Source: Vibrio sp. 99-8-1
GTDB taxonomy: Bacteria > Pseudomonadota > Gammaproteobacteria > Enterobacterales > Vibrionaceae
NCBI RefSeq assembly: GCF_013114595.1
Contig: NZ_VTXE01000005.1
Location: 62,001 to 126,000, forward strand
DNA: 64,000 nucleotides
Reading direction: 5' to 3'
Part shown: positions 44,331-52,834 of the stretch, piece by piece
How the letters are laid out: each line of letters opens with the position of its first letter
Position numbering within the stretch: the first letter of the stretch is position 1
Position numbers and translations under genes: made by a program
The notes under the pieces: model-generated
The model's database searches: none
Told to the model about the DNA's origin: nothing
Seen by the model: only the letters and a program-made list of their open reading frames with translations

Positions 44331-44373
44331 TTAGTCACAAATGATAACGATAATAATTATCATTTGTGACTAA
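44331..44373. promoter_or_regulatory. Fur box inside a 43-bp perfect palindrome
   Basis: TTAGTCACAAATGATAA (44331-44347) and TTATCATTTGTGACTAA (44357-44373) are exact inverted copies around a 9-bp centre. The 15-mer CGATAATAATTATCA (44348-44362) matches 14 of 15 positions of the 7-1-7 Fur motif TGATAATNATTATCA, and an overlapping motif lies just upstream. It sits 14 bp before the ATG at 44388, so it should overlap the promoter or leader of the downstream gene. Iron repression is a strong inference. Confidence 0.85.
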
Positions 44374-44387
44374 AGAGAACCATTCGT

Positions 44388-44813
44388 ATGACGGCATCGC
44401 ACCAACCAGCAATGGACAACGCTTACCTATCTATCTCTCAACACAGTTCCAGTGAAGAACGCCATTACAGAGACAGTATCTTCTCCCTAGAGGAAAGACT
44501 GATGGCAAATCCAACCTGTATCGAATCCATCAAAGCTTGGATAAGCGGATATCATCAGCTTGCTACAATCTATCAACTCCGTGGTCAGTATTTATTGGCG
44601 CAAAAGTGTTTGCTTATTCCTCATCAATCCATGCTTTATATGGCTCACAACTGTCATGATGAAGAGGTTGAACTTATCGCGATTCGAGCAATTAACATCA
44701 CTCTGCCAAAGCTTATTGAATTTACCAAAGTTCATCCCCCTTGCAAAAACTGTATGAATGAACTGAGAGAGCAGATGAGCGCCATTGAGCAACAAAATAG
44801 ACAATTTCACTGA
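44388..44813 (+). CDS. Fur-box-controlled protein of unknown function, TPR-like
   Basis: 141 residues, soluble, no signal peptide. Predicted mostly helical. The middle (SGYHQLATIYQLRGQYLLAQKCL) looks like a TPR-type helix pair, and the C-terminus has a cysteine pair in HPPCKNCMNEL that could bind a metal. I do not recognise the family; it resembles small Vibrio helical proteins of the DUF2753 kind, but I cannot confirm this. A Fur box immediately upstream and a 27-codon membrane ORF 20 bp downstream suggest a low-iron response operon. AAAGAGA precedes the ATG. Confidence 0.65.
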   Translation: MTASHQPAMDNAYLSISQHSSSEERHYRDSIFSLEERLMANPTCIESIKAWISGYHQLATIYQLRGQYLLAQKCLLIPHQSMLYMAHNCHDEEVELIAIRAINITLPKLIEFTKVHPPCKNCMNELREQMSAIEQQNRQFH

Positions 44814-44833
44814 CATTAACGTGAGGACAATTT

Positions 44834-44917
44834 ATGGAAAATATCACTCCCCTATTTCGCTGGATAGGCTTGTTTGCTTTCGTGATGCTGTTTATGCCCA
44901 TTGTACTCTTATCTTAA
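44834..44917 (+). CDS. 27-residue single-span membrane peptide
   Basis: ATG at 44834 with GAGG (44823-44826) at proper distance, TAA at 44915-44917. The product starts MENITPLFRWIGLFAFVM and ends in a hydrophobic MPIVLLS, one transmembrane helix of about 18 residues. It follows the Fur-box-controlled gene by 20 bp and is likely co-transcribed. Too short for a family match; coding is supported by the ribosome site, spacing and membrane-like composition. It could be an accessory subunit of an iron-related membrane complex or a regulator of a transporter. Confidence 0.6.
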   Translation: MENITPLFRWIGLFAFVMLFMPIVLLS

Positions 44918-44974
44918 CAGCCACATTTGCAGACTAATCCAAACGGATGGCAATACAGAAATGAGCGGGCATGT

Positions 44975-46291
44975 TTACTGGGTAGCACCAGAACGATCAG
45001 CCGTGCGTTTTAGTTCATTCTCCAGTATCGCTTTCTCATGTGCGAGGAAAAAAGGTCGATAGATAAAGTACGCGTTTACCATGGCCAACAGCACCATCAG
45101 GGCATTAACCATACTGCCGTTAGACGCCCATGCAGCACCAATCGGTGCCGGTACTGACCATGGAATCATCATCACAACTCTATCCAAAAGCCCCGCAGAA
45201 GTGAGATACCAAGCAATGGTGGCATTTATCATCGGCACCAATATAAAAGGAATAATAAACAGAGGGTTCATAATGATAGGAAAGCCAAATAAAATCGGTT
45301 CATTAATGTTAAATATTGAAGGAATAACACTGATTTTCCCTACCGATTTCAGATGATTTGAACGACTTCTGATGGCTAAATAAACCAATGGAAGCGTCGA
45401 ACCAACACCACCAATAAGAATAAAGAAGTCCCAGAATGCCGGCAGATAAATGTGCGGTAACATCTGTTGTCCAGCCTCCATTGTCTGCTGATTAACTAAC
45501 AGATTAGATATCCAAAATGGATTCATGATTCCCGTGACAATCAAAGCACCATGAATACCAACAAACCACAATAACTGACACACCAATATCGAGATCAACA
45601 CCGCAGCCAGGCTGTCCGACGCCAACACAAGAGGCTGAAATGCCTGCTCGATCAATTGAGGAAATAGATAGCCCGTGGACTGTACCAAATAATGATTAAA
45701 CAGAGAGAGACTAAGCATTATCGCCATAATCGGCAGCATAAATTTAAAGCTCTGCATGGTGAGCATTGGCACATCTTCAGGCATAGAGATCACCCACCCC
45801 TTACGCATAAATAATCGAATAACTTCAATGGCATAAAAGGCGGATAGAATCGCAGTAAATAATCCCGCGCTACTTAAATAACGTATGCTTTGTTCATCAC
45901 CAGTATGAAAACCCGCCAGCATTAAGAATGCCATGCACCCCGTTAACCCTGCCAAGGTTTCATGTAAGGCGTACTGCTTAGCGAGTGATGCCGCAATTCC
46001 AAACGAAACAATCAAACCAACAACGCCGAGTGTCAGCTGGTAGGTAGGCAACAGCACCGGACGAAGATAGTTCGAAAGGTCAATCCAAGCGACAGCGAGA
46101 AATGAGGTCTGGTCAGATATCGGTGGAAAGATTAACGGCACAAACATACAACCAACAAAAATAAAAGGCATAGCCAGTTGAAAGCCGTCACGCAGAGCAC
46201 CAAGATGCGAGTTCCTAGAGAGTACCCTAGCAAGGGGAGTCATATATTGCTCTACATTACTGGCTAGCAGCCTGATAAATGAATAGTTCAT
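44975..46291 (-). CDS. PTS lactose/cellobiose-family EIIC (divergent copy)
   Basis: 438 residues from the ATG at 46291 (MNYSFIRLLASNVEQY), preferred over an upstream frame start at 46342 because the family N-terminus begins here. It has about 10 hydrophobic segments. The family motifs are LLWFVGIHGALIVTGIMNPFW and the sugar-site sequence FNINEPILFGFPIIMNPLFIIPF. It is clearly paralogous to the EIIC at 46906-48231. It is transcribed divergently from the cel-type operon and carries no partner IIA or IIB, so it likely borrows the single IIB (46566) and IIA (49787). A LacI-type half palindrome at 46347 lies in its promoter. Confidence 0.9.
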   Translation of the reverse strand: MNYSFIRLLASNVEQYMTPLARVLSRNSHLGALRDGFQLAMPFIFVGCMFVPLIFPPISDQTSFLAVAWIDLSNYLRPVLLPTYQLTLGVVGLIVSFGIAASLAKQYALHETLAGLTGCMAFLMLAGFHTGDEQSIRYLSSAGLFTAILSAFYAIEVIRLFMRKGWVISMPEDVPMLTMQSFKFMLPIMAIMLSLSLFNHYLVQSTGYLFPQLIEQAFQPLVLASDSLAAVLISILVCQLLWFVGIHGALIVTGIMNPFWISNLLVNQQTMEAGQQMLPHIYLPAFWDFFILIGGVGSTLPLVYLAIRSRSNHLKSVGKISVIPSIFNINEPILFGFPIIMNPLFIIPFILVPMINATIAWYLTSAGLLDRVVMMIPWSVPAPIGAAWASNGSMVNALMVLLAMVNAYFIYRPFFLAHEKAILENELKRTADRSGATQ

Positions 46292-46345
46292 CTCTATATC
46301 CAAAACCTGATCTGCCTGAAGAATAGCCAATTTGCAGAGCAAACA

Positions 46346-46358
46346 GAAACCGGTTTAT
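46346..46358. promoter_or_regulatory. LacI-type operator upstream of the divergent EIIC gene
   Basis: GAAACCGGTTTAT contains the 10-bp palindrome AAACCGGTTT (46347-46356), sharing its core with the perfect operator at 46482-46495. It is 55 bp before the EIIC start and is a probable second operator for the repressor at 50197. Confidence 0.65.
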
Positions 46359-46481
46359 CAATTGTGCTGACTTGAGCACAGTTTGTTTCCATATCAAAGG
46401 CAAACCGTTAACAACATCACAAAATTATGACACTTCCAGTTCAATCTAATGATCATTTTCACAATAAAACGGAAATAAAAC

Positions 46482-46495
46482 GGAAACCGGTTTCC
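46482..46495. promoter_or_regulatory. LacI-type operator of the cellobiose-family PTS operon
   Basis: GGAAACCGGTTTCC, a perfect 14-bp palindrome with the central CG typical of LacI-family operators, 70 bp before the EIIB gene. Related sites lie at 46346-46358 and 50145-50159. Confidence 0.8.
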
Positions 46496-46565
46496 ATTTT
46501 ATTTCCAAAGAGGCATAGTTGCATCCGTTGATACAAAACGTGAAAGACAAAACGGGAGAGACAAA

Positions 46566-46871
46566 ATGAAAAAAATAATGCTTTGCTGCTCAGCAGGAAT
46601 GTCCACATCCATGCTGGTAAAAAAAATGCAGGCCTCGGCTGACGAGAGAGGTATTGCGGCGGAAATTAATGCCTTTGGTGCATCAGAATTTAATGAACAG
46701 TTTTCTAACTTTCAAGTGGTATTGCTAGGCCCACAAATCAAATATATGCAACCAGACTTGCAGCAGGTGGCTAGCGCTCACGGAATAAAAGTAGAGCCGA
46801 TAGACATGATGGATTACGGCATGCAGAGAGGGGATAAAGTCCTTGATTTTGCTATAGAACTTATCGGCTAA
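46566..46871 (+). CDS. PTS lactose/cellobiose-family EIIB
   Basis: 101 residues, a complete cellobiose-type IIB. The phosphocysteine lies in the N-terminal loop CCSAGMSTSMLV (Cys8), which resembles the active loop of tyrosine phosphatases. The LLGPQIKYMQPDL and IDMMDYGMQRGDKVL segments are typical. GGGAG precedes the ATG. It is first gene of an operon with IIC (34 bp later), GH1 phospho-glucosidase, IIA and a LacI repressor. It serves cytoplasmic phosphotransfer to IIC, possibly to both IIC paralogues in this locus. Confidence 0.93.
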   Translation: MKKIMLCCSAGMSTSMLVKKMQASADERGIAAEINAFGASEFNEQFSNFQVVLLGPQIKYMQPDLQQVASAHGIKVEPIDMMDYGMQRGDKVLDFAIELIG

Positions 46872-46905
46872 GGCATTTACATTCACACAAGTAACGGAAA
46901 AAATT

Positions 46906-48231
46906 ATGAGTACTTTATACAATAGAATGGTTGACGTTATCGAGCAAAAGGTCACCCCAATTGCCGGAAAACTGGGCCAACAAAAATATGTCACATCAAT
47001 TCGTGACGGATTTATCGCCGCACTGCCGTTTATGATCGTTGGGTCGTTTATGTTGGTGTTTATTTTCCCTCCTTTCTCGGCAGACACCACCTGGGGATTT
47101 GCCAGAGCGTGGCTGGATTTTTCTAATACCTATCGCGAACAACTCATGCTGCCATTTAACCTCAGTATGGGGATCATGACGCTGTTTATTTCGGTGGGAA
47201 TCGCCTCTAGCCTAGCGCGCCATCATAATCTTGACCCGGTAACCACTGGCCTACTTTCTATGATGTCTTTTTTGCTGGTTGCCGCTCCACTTGAAGGTGG
47301 ACAAATCTCTATGCAGTACTTCTCAGGTCAAGGTATATTCACCGCGATCATTACTGCTATTTACTCCACAGAAGTCTATGCATTTTTAAAACGTAAAAAC
47401 GTCACGATTAAACTTCCTCCTGAAGTACCATCTGGTGTTGCTCGCTCATTTGAAATATTGATTCCGGTATTGGCGATTATCTTAACATTGCACCCGCTTA
47501 ACCTATTCATCGAGACACAAACAGGCATGATCATCCCTCAAGCGATCATGTCATTAGTTCAACCATTAGTGGCTGCATCTGATTCATTACCCGCCGTTCT
47601 TCTAGCGGTACTTGTCTGTCAAATTTTATGGTTTGCCGGTATCCATGGCGCGCTAATCGTCACTGGCATCATGAACCCATTCTGGATGGCGAACTTATCC
47701 GTTAACCAAGCAGCAATGACCGCAGGTGAAGCTATTCCCCATATTTTTGTTCAAGGGTTTTGGGATCATTACCTACTCATTGGTGGCGTGGGGTCAACAC
47801 TTCCACTGGCTTTCTTGCTTATGCGTAGCAAAGCTGTACACCTGAGAACCATTGGTAAAATGGGGGTCGTACCGGGCTTGTTTAACATTAACGAACCCAT
47901 CTTATTTGGTGCGCCAATCATCATGAACCCAGTGTTCTTCCTACCATTCATATTTGTTCCAATGATCAACGCCACACTGGCATGGTTTGCTACCGACTGG
48001 GGTCTTATTGAACGCGTCGTTTCATTAACACCATGGACAACTCCGGGACCAATCGGTGCCTCTTGGGCTGCGAACTGGGCCTTTAGCCCCGTGATTATGT
48101 GCTTACTTTGTATGGTCATGGCAGCAATGATGTACCTACCATTCTTAAAAGCTTACGAAAAACAGCTGCTAGAACAAGATGCAGCTAAAGAGAAAGAAGC
48201 CAACGCACAAGCGCAGCCTATCACCGCTTAA
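46906..48231 (+). CDS. PTS lactose/cellobiose-family EIIC
   Basis: 441 residues, inner-membrane IIC (ChbC/CelB type), about 10 hydrophobic segments. Conserved parts: QKYVTSIRDGFIAALPFMIVGS, ILWFAGIHGALIVTGIMNPFWM, and FNINEPILFGAPIIMNPVFFLPF, the last carrying the sugar-contacting Asn-Glu-Pro. It moves and phosphorylates a beta-linked disaccharide or aryl-beta-glucoside together with the IIB and IIA encoded nearby. It differs in many positions from the divergent IIC at 44975, so the pair may have different sugar ranges. A short hairpin follows at 48309-48328. Confidence 0.93.
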   Translation: MSTLYNRMVDVIEQKVTPIAGKLGQQKYVTSIRDGFIAALPFMIVGSFMLVFIFPPFSADTTWGFARAWLDFSNTYREQLMLPFNLSMGIMTLFISVGIASSLARHHNLDPVTTGLLSMMSFLLVAAPLEGGQISMQYFSGQGIFTAIITAIYSTEVYAFLKRKNVTIKLPPEVPSGVARSFEILIPVLAIILTLHPLNLFIETQTGMIIPQAIMSLVQPLVAASDSLPAVLLAVLVCQILWFAGIHGALIVTGIMNPFWMANLSVNQAAMTAGEAIPHIFVQGFWDHYLLIGGVGSTLPLAFLLMRSKAVHLRTIGKMGVVPGLFNINEPILFGAPIIMNPVFFLPFIFVPMINATLAWFATDWGLIERVVSLTPWTTPGPIGASWAANWAFSPVIMCLLCMVMAAMMYLPFLKAYEKQLLEQDAAKEKEANAQAQPITA

Positions 48232-48308
48232 ACTGTCGCTATGGTATTGATAACCAGTTAGTTTATGACGAACGCGCATCACTAATAACTCTTATTGATC
48301 AGTAATAC

Positions 48309-48328
48309 AGAGCAGCTTTGGCTGCTCT
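48309..48328 (+). terminator. Intercistronic hairpin between EIIC and 6-phospho-beta-glucosidase
   Basis: AGAGCAGC (48309-48316) pairs with GCTGCTCT (48321-48328), TTTG loop, followed by TTAATAAGG, which already contains the ribosome site of the next gene. It is likely an attenuator or mRNA-end-protecting hairpin, not a full stop. Confidence 0.55.
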
Positions 48329-48344
48329 TTAATAAGGAAAAACC

Positions 48345-49727
48345 ATGAAATATACATTTCCAAACAATTTCTACTGGGGAAGTGCCGCCTCTGCTACTCA
48401 AACCGAAGGGGCGGCTTTTATAAATGGCAAAGGTGAGAATATTTGGGACCATTGGTTTAAAGCTCAGCCAAATCGATTCCACAACGGCATCTCTGCAACA
48501 GAGGCATCGACCTTCTACCAAAACTATCAAAGCGATATCCAACTTATGAAGGATATTGGCCACAATAGTTTTCGCACCTCTATTTCATGGGCTCGATTAA
48601 TTCCGACAGGGTCAGGAGAAGTAAACCAAGAGGCGGTCGACTTTTACAACGGCGTCATAGACGAGTTAATCAAGCACAACATAGAGCCATTTATCTGCCT
48701 GTTCCATTTTGACATGCCGATGGTCATGCAAGAGATCGGTGGATTTGAAAACCGTGAAGTATTAGACGCCTACCAATACTATACTGAAACCTGCTTCAAA
48801 CTGTTTGGTGACCGAGTCAAGCATTGGTTCACTTTTAACGAACCCATTGTTCCTGTTGAAGGTGGCTACCTTTATGATTTCCACTACCCTAACGTTGTGG
48901 ACTTTAAACGCGCCGCTACTGTGGCTTATCACACTATTCTTGCACACGCTAAAGCAGTCAAAACTTACCGCAAACTTGGTCTTGATGGACAGATAGGTAT
49001 TATTTTAAACCTTACTCCTTCTTATCCTCGTTCTGATAACGAAGCAGATTTAAAAGCTTCCAATATTTGTGACTTATTGTTTAACCGTAGTTTCCTTGAT
49101 CCCGCGGTAAAGGGAAGCTACCCACAAGCGCTGGTTGATCTACTTACAGAACATGACCAACTACCCGATATTCAGACTGGAGATTGTGAACTCATTGCAG
49201 AAGGAAAAATCGATCTGCTTGGCGTGAACTACTACATGCCAAGACGCGTAAAAGCCAGAGACAATGCCGTTAACCCTGACGCGCCGTTTATGCCAGAACA
49301 CTTTTTTGATTATTACGAAATGCCGGGGAGAAAAATGAATCCACACCGCGGCTGGGAGATCTACGAAAAAGGCGTTTATGACATATTAACTAACTTGCGT
49401 GACAACTACGGAAACCTACCTTGTTACATCTCTGAAAACGGCATGGGTGTTGAAGGGGAAGAGAAGTTTTTAGTTAATGGTCAAATTCAAGATGACTATC
49501 GCATCGACTTTATTCGCGGACACCTTAGCTGGCTTCATCAAGGTATCGAAGAAGGCGCCAATTGCATTGGCTATCATCTATGGACTTTTATCGACAACTG
49601 GTCATGGAGTAATGCTTACAAAAATCGATACGGATTTTATCGCCTCGATTTGGAGACTCAACAACGTAGCATGAAAAAAAGTGGCGAGTGGTATGCCCAG
49701 GTGTCACGAGACAACGGTTTTAACTAG
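48345..49727 (+). CDS. 6-Phospho-beta-glucosidase, GH1
   Basis: 460 residues, glycoside hydrolase family 1. The acid/base glutamate is Glu166 in WFTFNEP and the nucleophile Glu364 in CYISENGMG. The N-terminal FYWGSAASATQTEGA is the family signature, and the C-terminal ENRYGFYRLDL-like segment (here KNRYGFYRLDL), with preceding basic residues, fits phosphate recognition. It hydrolyses the phosphorylated disaccharide delivered by the PTS (cellobiose- or gentiobiose-type 6'-phosphate) to glucose 6-phosphate and glucose. AATAAGGA precedes the ATG. The substrate linkage is not decided by sequence. Confidence 0.93.
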   Translation: MKYTFPNNFYWGSAASATQTEGAAFINGKGENIWDHWFKAQPNRFHNGISATEASTFYQNYQSDIQLMKDIGHNSFRTSISWARLIPTGSGEVNQEAVDFYNGVIDELIKHNIEPFICLFHFDMPMVMQEIGGFENREVLDAYQYYTETCFKLFGDRVKHWFTFNEPIVPVEGGYLYDFHYPNVVDFKRAATVAYHTILAHAKAVKTYRKLGLDGQIGIILNLTPSYPRSDNEADLKASNICDLLFNRSFLDPAVKGSYPQALVDLLTEHDQLPDIQTGDCELIAEGKIDLLGVNYYMPRRVKARDNAVNPDAPFMPEHFFDYYEMPGRKMNPHRGWEIYEKGVYDILTNLRDNYGNLPCYISENGMGVEGEEKFLVNGQIQDDYRIDFIRGHLSWLHQGIEEGANCIGYHLWTFIDNWSWSNAYKNRYGFYRLDLETQQRSMKKSGEWYAQVSRDNGFN

Positions 49728-49786
49728 AGTCAATTGACTCAACTTCCCTATTTTGGGGAATTTTGAACAACTTACGGGAGAGAATG

Positions 49787-50092
49787 ATGGACTTAGAAGA
49801 GCAAGTAATGGGGATCATTATTAATGCAGGCCAATCAAGAAGTTTGTGTTATGAAGCACTGCGTCACGCTAAGAAAAACCAATTTAGTGAAGCAGAAAGC
49901 TTAATGAAAGAGGCTCAAGAATACGCCAACAAAGCACACCTTGTGCAAACTCAACTCATTGAAGCAGATGAAGGAGAAGGCAAAGCCAAAATGACATTAG
50001 TCATGGTTCATGCACAGGATCACTTAATGACATCCATGTTGGCCAAAGAGTTAGTTGCAGAACTTATTGAGCTTCATAAACGTTGCCAATAA
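49787..50092 (+). CDS. PTS lactose/cellobiose-family EIIA
   Basis: 101 residues from the second of two adjacent ATGs (49787), which has CGGGAG at six nt; the first ATG (49784) is too close. It is a three-helix EIIA of the lactose/cellobiose family. The phosphorylated histidine is His75 in MVHAQDHLMTS, with conserved His79. The early IIINAGQSRSLCYEAL and the coiled middle are typical; the family is trimeric with a buried metal aspartate, Asp78 here. It completes the IIB-IIC-IIA set of this operon. Confidence 0.92.
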   Translation: MDLEEQVMGIIINAGQSRSLCYEALRHAKKNQFSEAESLMKEAQEYANKAHLVQTQLIEADEGEGKAKMTLVMVHAQDHLMTSMLAKELVAELIELHKRCQ

Positions 50093-50144
50093 GCGATTAA
50101 TACGCTTGTGGTTATTTTATGGCGCTGTAAAATGGAGAGAAATT

Positions 50145-50159
50145 GGGAACCGCTTTCCC
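50145..50159. promoter_or_regulatory. LacI-type operator upstream of the cel-operon repressor
   Basis: GGGAACCGCTTTCCC, matching 12 of 14 positions of the perfect operator at 46482-46495, lies 38 bp before the repressor gene. It suggests an internal, autoregulated promoter. Confidence 0.6.
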
Positions 50160-50196
50160 ATAACATCAACAATTTTTCCAATACAGGTGTACTTAG

Positions 50197-51171
50197 ATGG
50201 TAACCATTACAGACGTATCTCGCCTTGCCAATGTATCCAAAGCGACTGTCTCTCGTGTCATGAGTGGCAGTCGTGGGGTAAAGACAGAAAGCCGAGACGC
50301 GGTAATTAGAGCGGCAGAGGAGCTAAATTATCGCCCCAATGCTGCCGCTCAAAACTTAGCCAATAAGCGCACTGATTATATCGGCGTCATACTCTCTTCT
50401 ACTGACGCAGGCCAAGTCTCTACTTACTTGCCATTACTAGCAAAGGCGCTAAAACAGAAAAGTAAGCATATGTTGGTGCATTTTGCCGACAGCACTCAAG
50501 AACGAGCACGACTGATAGAAGAACTAAATGGACGTCACTGTGATGCAATTATAGTGTTAGGTGGCGAACTACCAGACTCCATCAATAGTAACGCGATGGA
50601 TGACAATGTTATCGCCATAGACACCAAAGCCAACTCACAACATAGAGCGATTGGCTACGACTACCATTTTGCTTGTGAAAGTGCTTGCCGCTATTTGTCT
50701 AGTCAAGGTCACAGCAGTATCGCCATTGTACTGGACGACAAAGGAAGTGCCTCAAGTCAGACGTTAGATGGCTACAAAACCTCGCTGCACAATATGGCCA
50801 TTCCCATTAACCGCCAATTGATTGTTGAAGCCAATGGTGACGCAGAGCAAGCCATGCTCACACTGTTAAACAGCTATCACCCATTTACCGCTATTATTGT
50901 TATGCGTGATAGTCAGGCGGCGATTGCCATGAAGTTGTTAAAAGATTTTAATCTAGCCACTCCACAAGAAGTTTCTATTATGTCACTAGAGAACTCACCT
51001 CTAGCTAGCCAATTAACCCCGGCACTGACGTGTATTAGCTATCCATCAGATAAACTGGTTGAAGCCGCAATAAACCAATTAGATGAAGTTATTAATGATA
51101 AACCAGCATCTGAAATACCTTTAATAATGGGAAAACTCGTCGCACGAGAGTCGGTGACTAATCGTAAGTAA
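50197..51171 (+). CDS. LacI-family repressor of the cellobiose-family PTS operon
   Basis: 324 residues. The N-terminal HTH (TITDVSRLANVSKATVSRVMSG) and hinge helix (NAAAQNLANKRTDYIGVIL) are followed by a periplasmic-binding-protein-like effector domain (~60-320). It is last in the IIB-IIC-GH1-IIA operon, with its own upstream operator-like palindrome. By position and by the three matching GGAAACCG-type palindromes it should repress both this operon and the divergent EIIC. The effector is probably the phosphorylated disaccharide or free sugar, which is inference. Confidence 0.9.
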   Translation: MVTITDVSRLANVSKATVSRVMSGSRGVKTESRDAVIRAAEELNYRPNAAAQNLANKRTDYIGVILSSTDAGQVSTYLPLLAKALKQKSKHMLVHFADSTQERARLIEELNGRHCDAIIVLGGELPDSINSNAMDDNVIAIDTKANSQHRAIGYDYHFACESACRYLSSQGHSSIAIVLDDKGSASSQTLDGYKTSLHNMAIPINRQLIVEANGDAEQAMLTLLNSYHPFTAIIVMRDSQAAIAMKLLKDFNLATPQEVSIMSLENSPLASQLTPALTCISYPSDKLVEAAINQLDEVINDKPASEIPLIMGKLVARESVTNRK

Positions 51172-51283
51172 TCACACTATATAATTAAAGCTCGTTAGGA
51201 CATATGGTAAGTATCTAGATCCATAAGTCCTAACTATATAAGGTACAGGTGATATTAAAACTAATGTACTTTGAATAGCAGAT

Positions 51284-52501
51284 TTAAATCCGGCAACTAC
51301 TTAACTTTAGTTCTACTTCACTGCCATTTTTGTCGGTTACCGTTTTATCGATAACTTCTCCCGCCCTACCGCTAAGCTGAAACCGAATGTTATTTTCACC
51401 AAAATCAGGATCATCATTGATATCCATTGAGACATCTCCACCATTAAAATGACTACCTGAATGATGAGCCTCAGCAAACATTGGATTTAACCTATCAATT
51501 TCCATAAAATCGTCACTGGTCAATGTTATCTGCACAGGAATAGGAGACGGGTCTACCTTATATTTGTAGGTTCCGACATATTTGATTCTCTGCTTGTCTT
51601 GGAAAGAGTAGAATTTATCACCTTCAATGTCTCCAGCTGCTATATCACCTTCCTGAAACCATTCACCTACAACACTGGAACCATTAAATATGGCTGCAAA
51701 TCTAACACCAGCGTATTCCTGATCAACAGTATCTGACACTCCTAGAATGATAGACTGGGCTCCCCCTTCTAATTCTAATGCTGTTCCTGTTAACTCTATC
51801 CAATCACCTATGTATTCGCCGTCCAATGGCACAAATCCGCCTGTTGGAGTCAAGTTATGTGGTGGAATAGCTACTGCAAACCCTCCTTCACCTTGGCCTC
51901 CATACTCCCCATAATAAATACCACTTAAATTACATTTAACCGTTTCGTCAAAGTGTGATTTAGCATCTACAGCGGAAACGACTTCGAAATCTACATCTAG
52001 TTGCTCTAACTGTGTTTCAAATGAGCCATCGGTTATCATACTATTAATATCAATATCTGTTAGATCAATACTATCCGTTAAATAACTCAATACATCTTGA
52101 GAAATTTGAAGTCCATTTTCAGAATCGCCATCATCATCTAATGACATTAGAACTCGAACTAAATTAATATTTCCTGCTGACGAAGGATCATTTGAACTTG
52201 TAAGTTCAATTGGTGTTATAACAGAATCTGCTCTTGCTTCACCGAGATTAAGTGTACCAATTCTAAAACTTACACTTTCCCCCTCAATATATTTAAACGC
52301 CCCACCTTTACCTGTTATTCCAGACTGGGTTGCCGTTCTATATTGCACCCCTTCAACCGAGCCGTCTTTGAAATATCCAGTATTAACTGAAGCTCCATGT
52401 CCACTCGCTTCTCCACCAGAATTAGATTCTTTACTGCCTTCTCCACAACCATATAATACTACAGCAAAAAGAAGAGGCAGACATCTTGAGTAAAAAACCA
52501 T
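51284..52501 (-). CDS. Secreted lipoprotein with adhesin-like beta domain
   Basis: 405 residues. A lipobox near residue 19 (VVLYGCGEG) follows a short signal, so it is a lipoprotein, probably outer-membrane. A serine/glycine-rich linker precedes a domain with YRTATQSGITGKGGAFKYIEGESVSFRIGTLNLGEA, a pattern shared by many surface lipoproteins and adhesin-like proteins of marine gammaproteobacteria. Later VLMSLDDDGDSENGLQIS has the acidic repeat common to calcium-binding parts. The C-terminal half (~190-405) is unrecognised. Base composition is AT-rich like the neighbouring regulator genes. It is divergent from the TcpP-like gene, hence a candidate target. Confidence 0.7.
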   Translation of the reverse strand: MVFYSRCLPLLFAVVLYGCGEGSKESNSGGEASGHGASVNTGYFKDGSVEGVQYRTATQSGITGKGGAFKYIEGESVSFRIGTLNLGEARADSVITPIELTSSNDPSSAGNINLVRVLMSLDDDGDSENGLQISQDVLSYLTDSIDLTDIDINSMITDGSFETQLEQLDVDFEVVSAVDAKSHFDETVKCNLSGIYYGEYGGQGEGGFAVAIPPHNLTPTGGFVPLDGEYIGDWIELTGTALELEGGAQSIILGVSDTVDQEYAGVRFAAIFNGSSVVGEWFQEGDIAAGDIEGDKFYSFQDKQRIKYVGTYKYKVDPSPIPVQITLTSDDFMEIDRLNPMFAEAHHSGSHFNGGDVSMDINDDPDFGENNIRFQLSGRAGEVIDKTVTDKNGSEVELKLSSCRI

Positions 52502-52834
52502 TATAAATCCTTATTTTTTCAACTTATAAACTTTTATTTAAAAGCTCCAGCAAGTTAAGCGAACACAAGTTCAACATAACTAATTGTTACAATATAACAA
52601 TTGACTATCCTATAACTATACGTGTCATAACTTGAACTAATTAAAAAATAATAAAAAAATTAACACTTAAAAATCAGCCAATTACATAGAATATTCATTT
52701 GTAGTCCGTTTTGAGCGATTAACTGCCCCTCCATCACTATCGTGACAAAGATCACATTTAATATTGAATTTAATTTTGACTACTTATTTTATTTATATAT
52801 TATTGAGAAAAATAATATTAGCTTGGAGTTTGGA
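52502..52834. promoter_or_regulatory. AT-rich divergent region between lipoprotein and TcpP-like genes
   Basis: 333 bp, strikingly AT-rich, with runs of A and T of the sort bound by H-NS and by ToxR/TcpP-type activators. I could not single out a clear operator. The first 93 nt of an open frame starting at 52742 lie here but are probably not coding. Confidence 0.4.

Noticed and set aside
52742..52834. N-terminal extension of the TcpP-like regulator
   Set aside because: The GTG at 52835 has a good ribosome site and gives the family-typical N-terminus; the extension is low-complexity and AT-rich.
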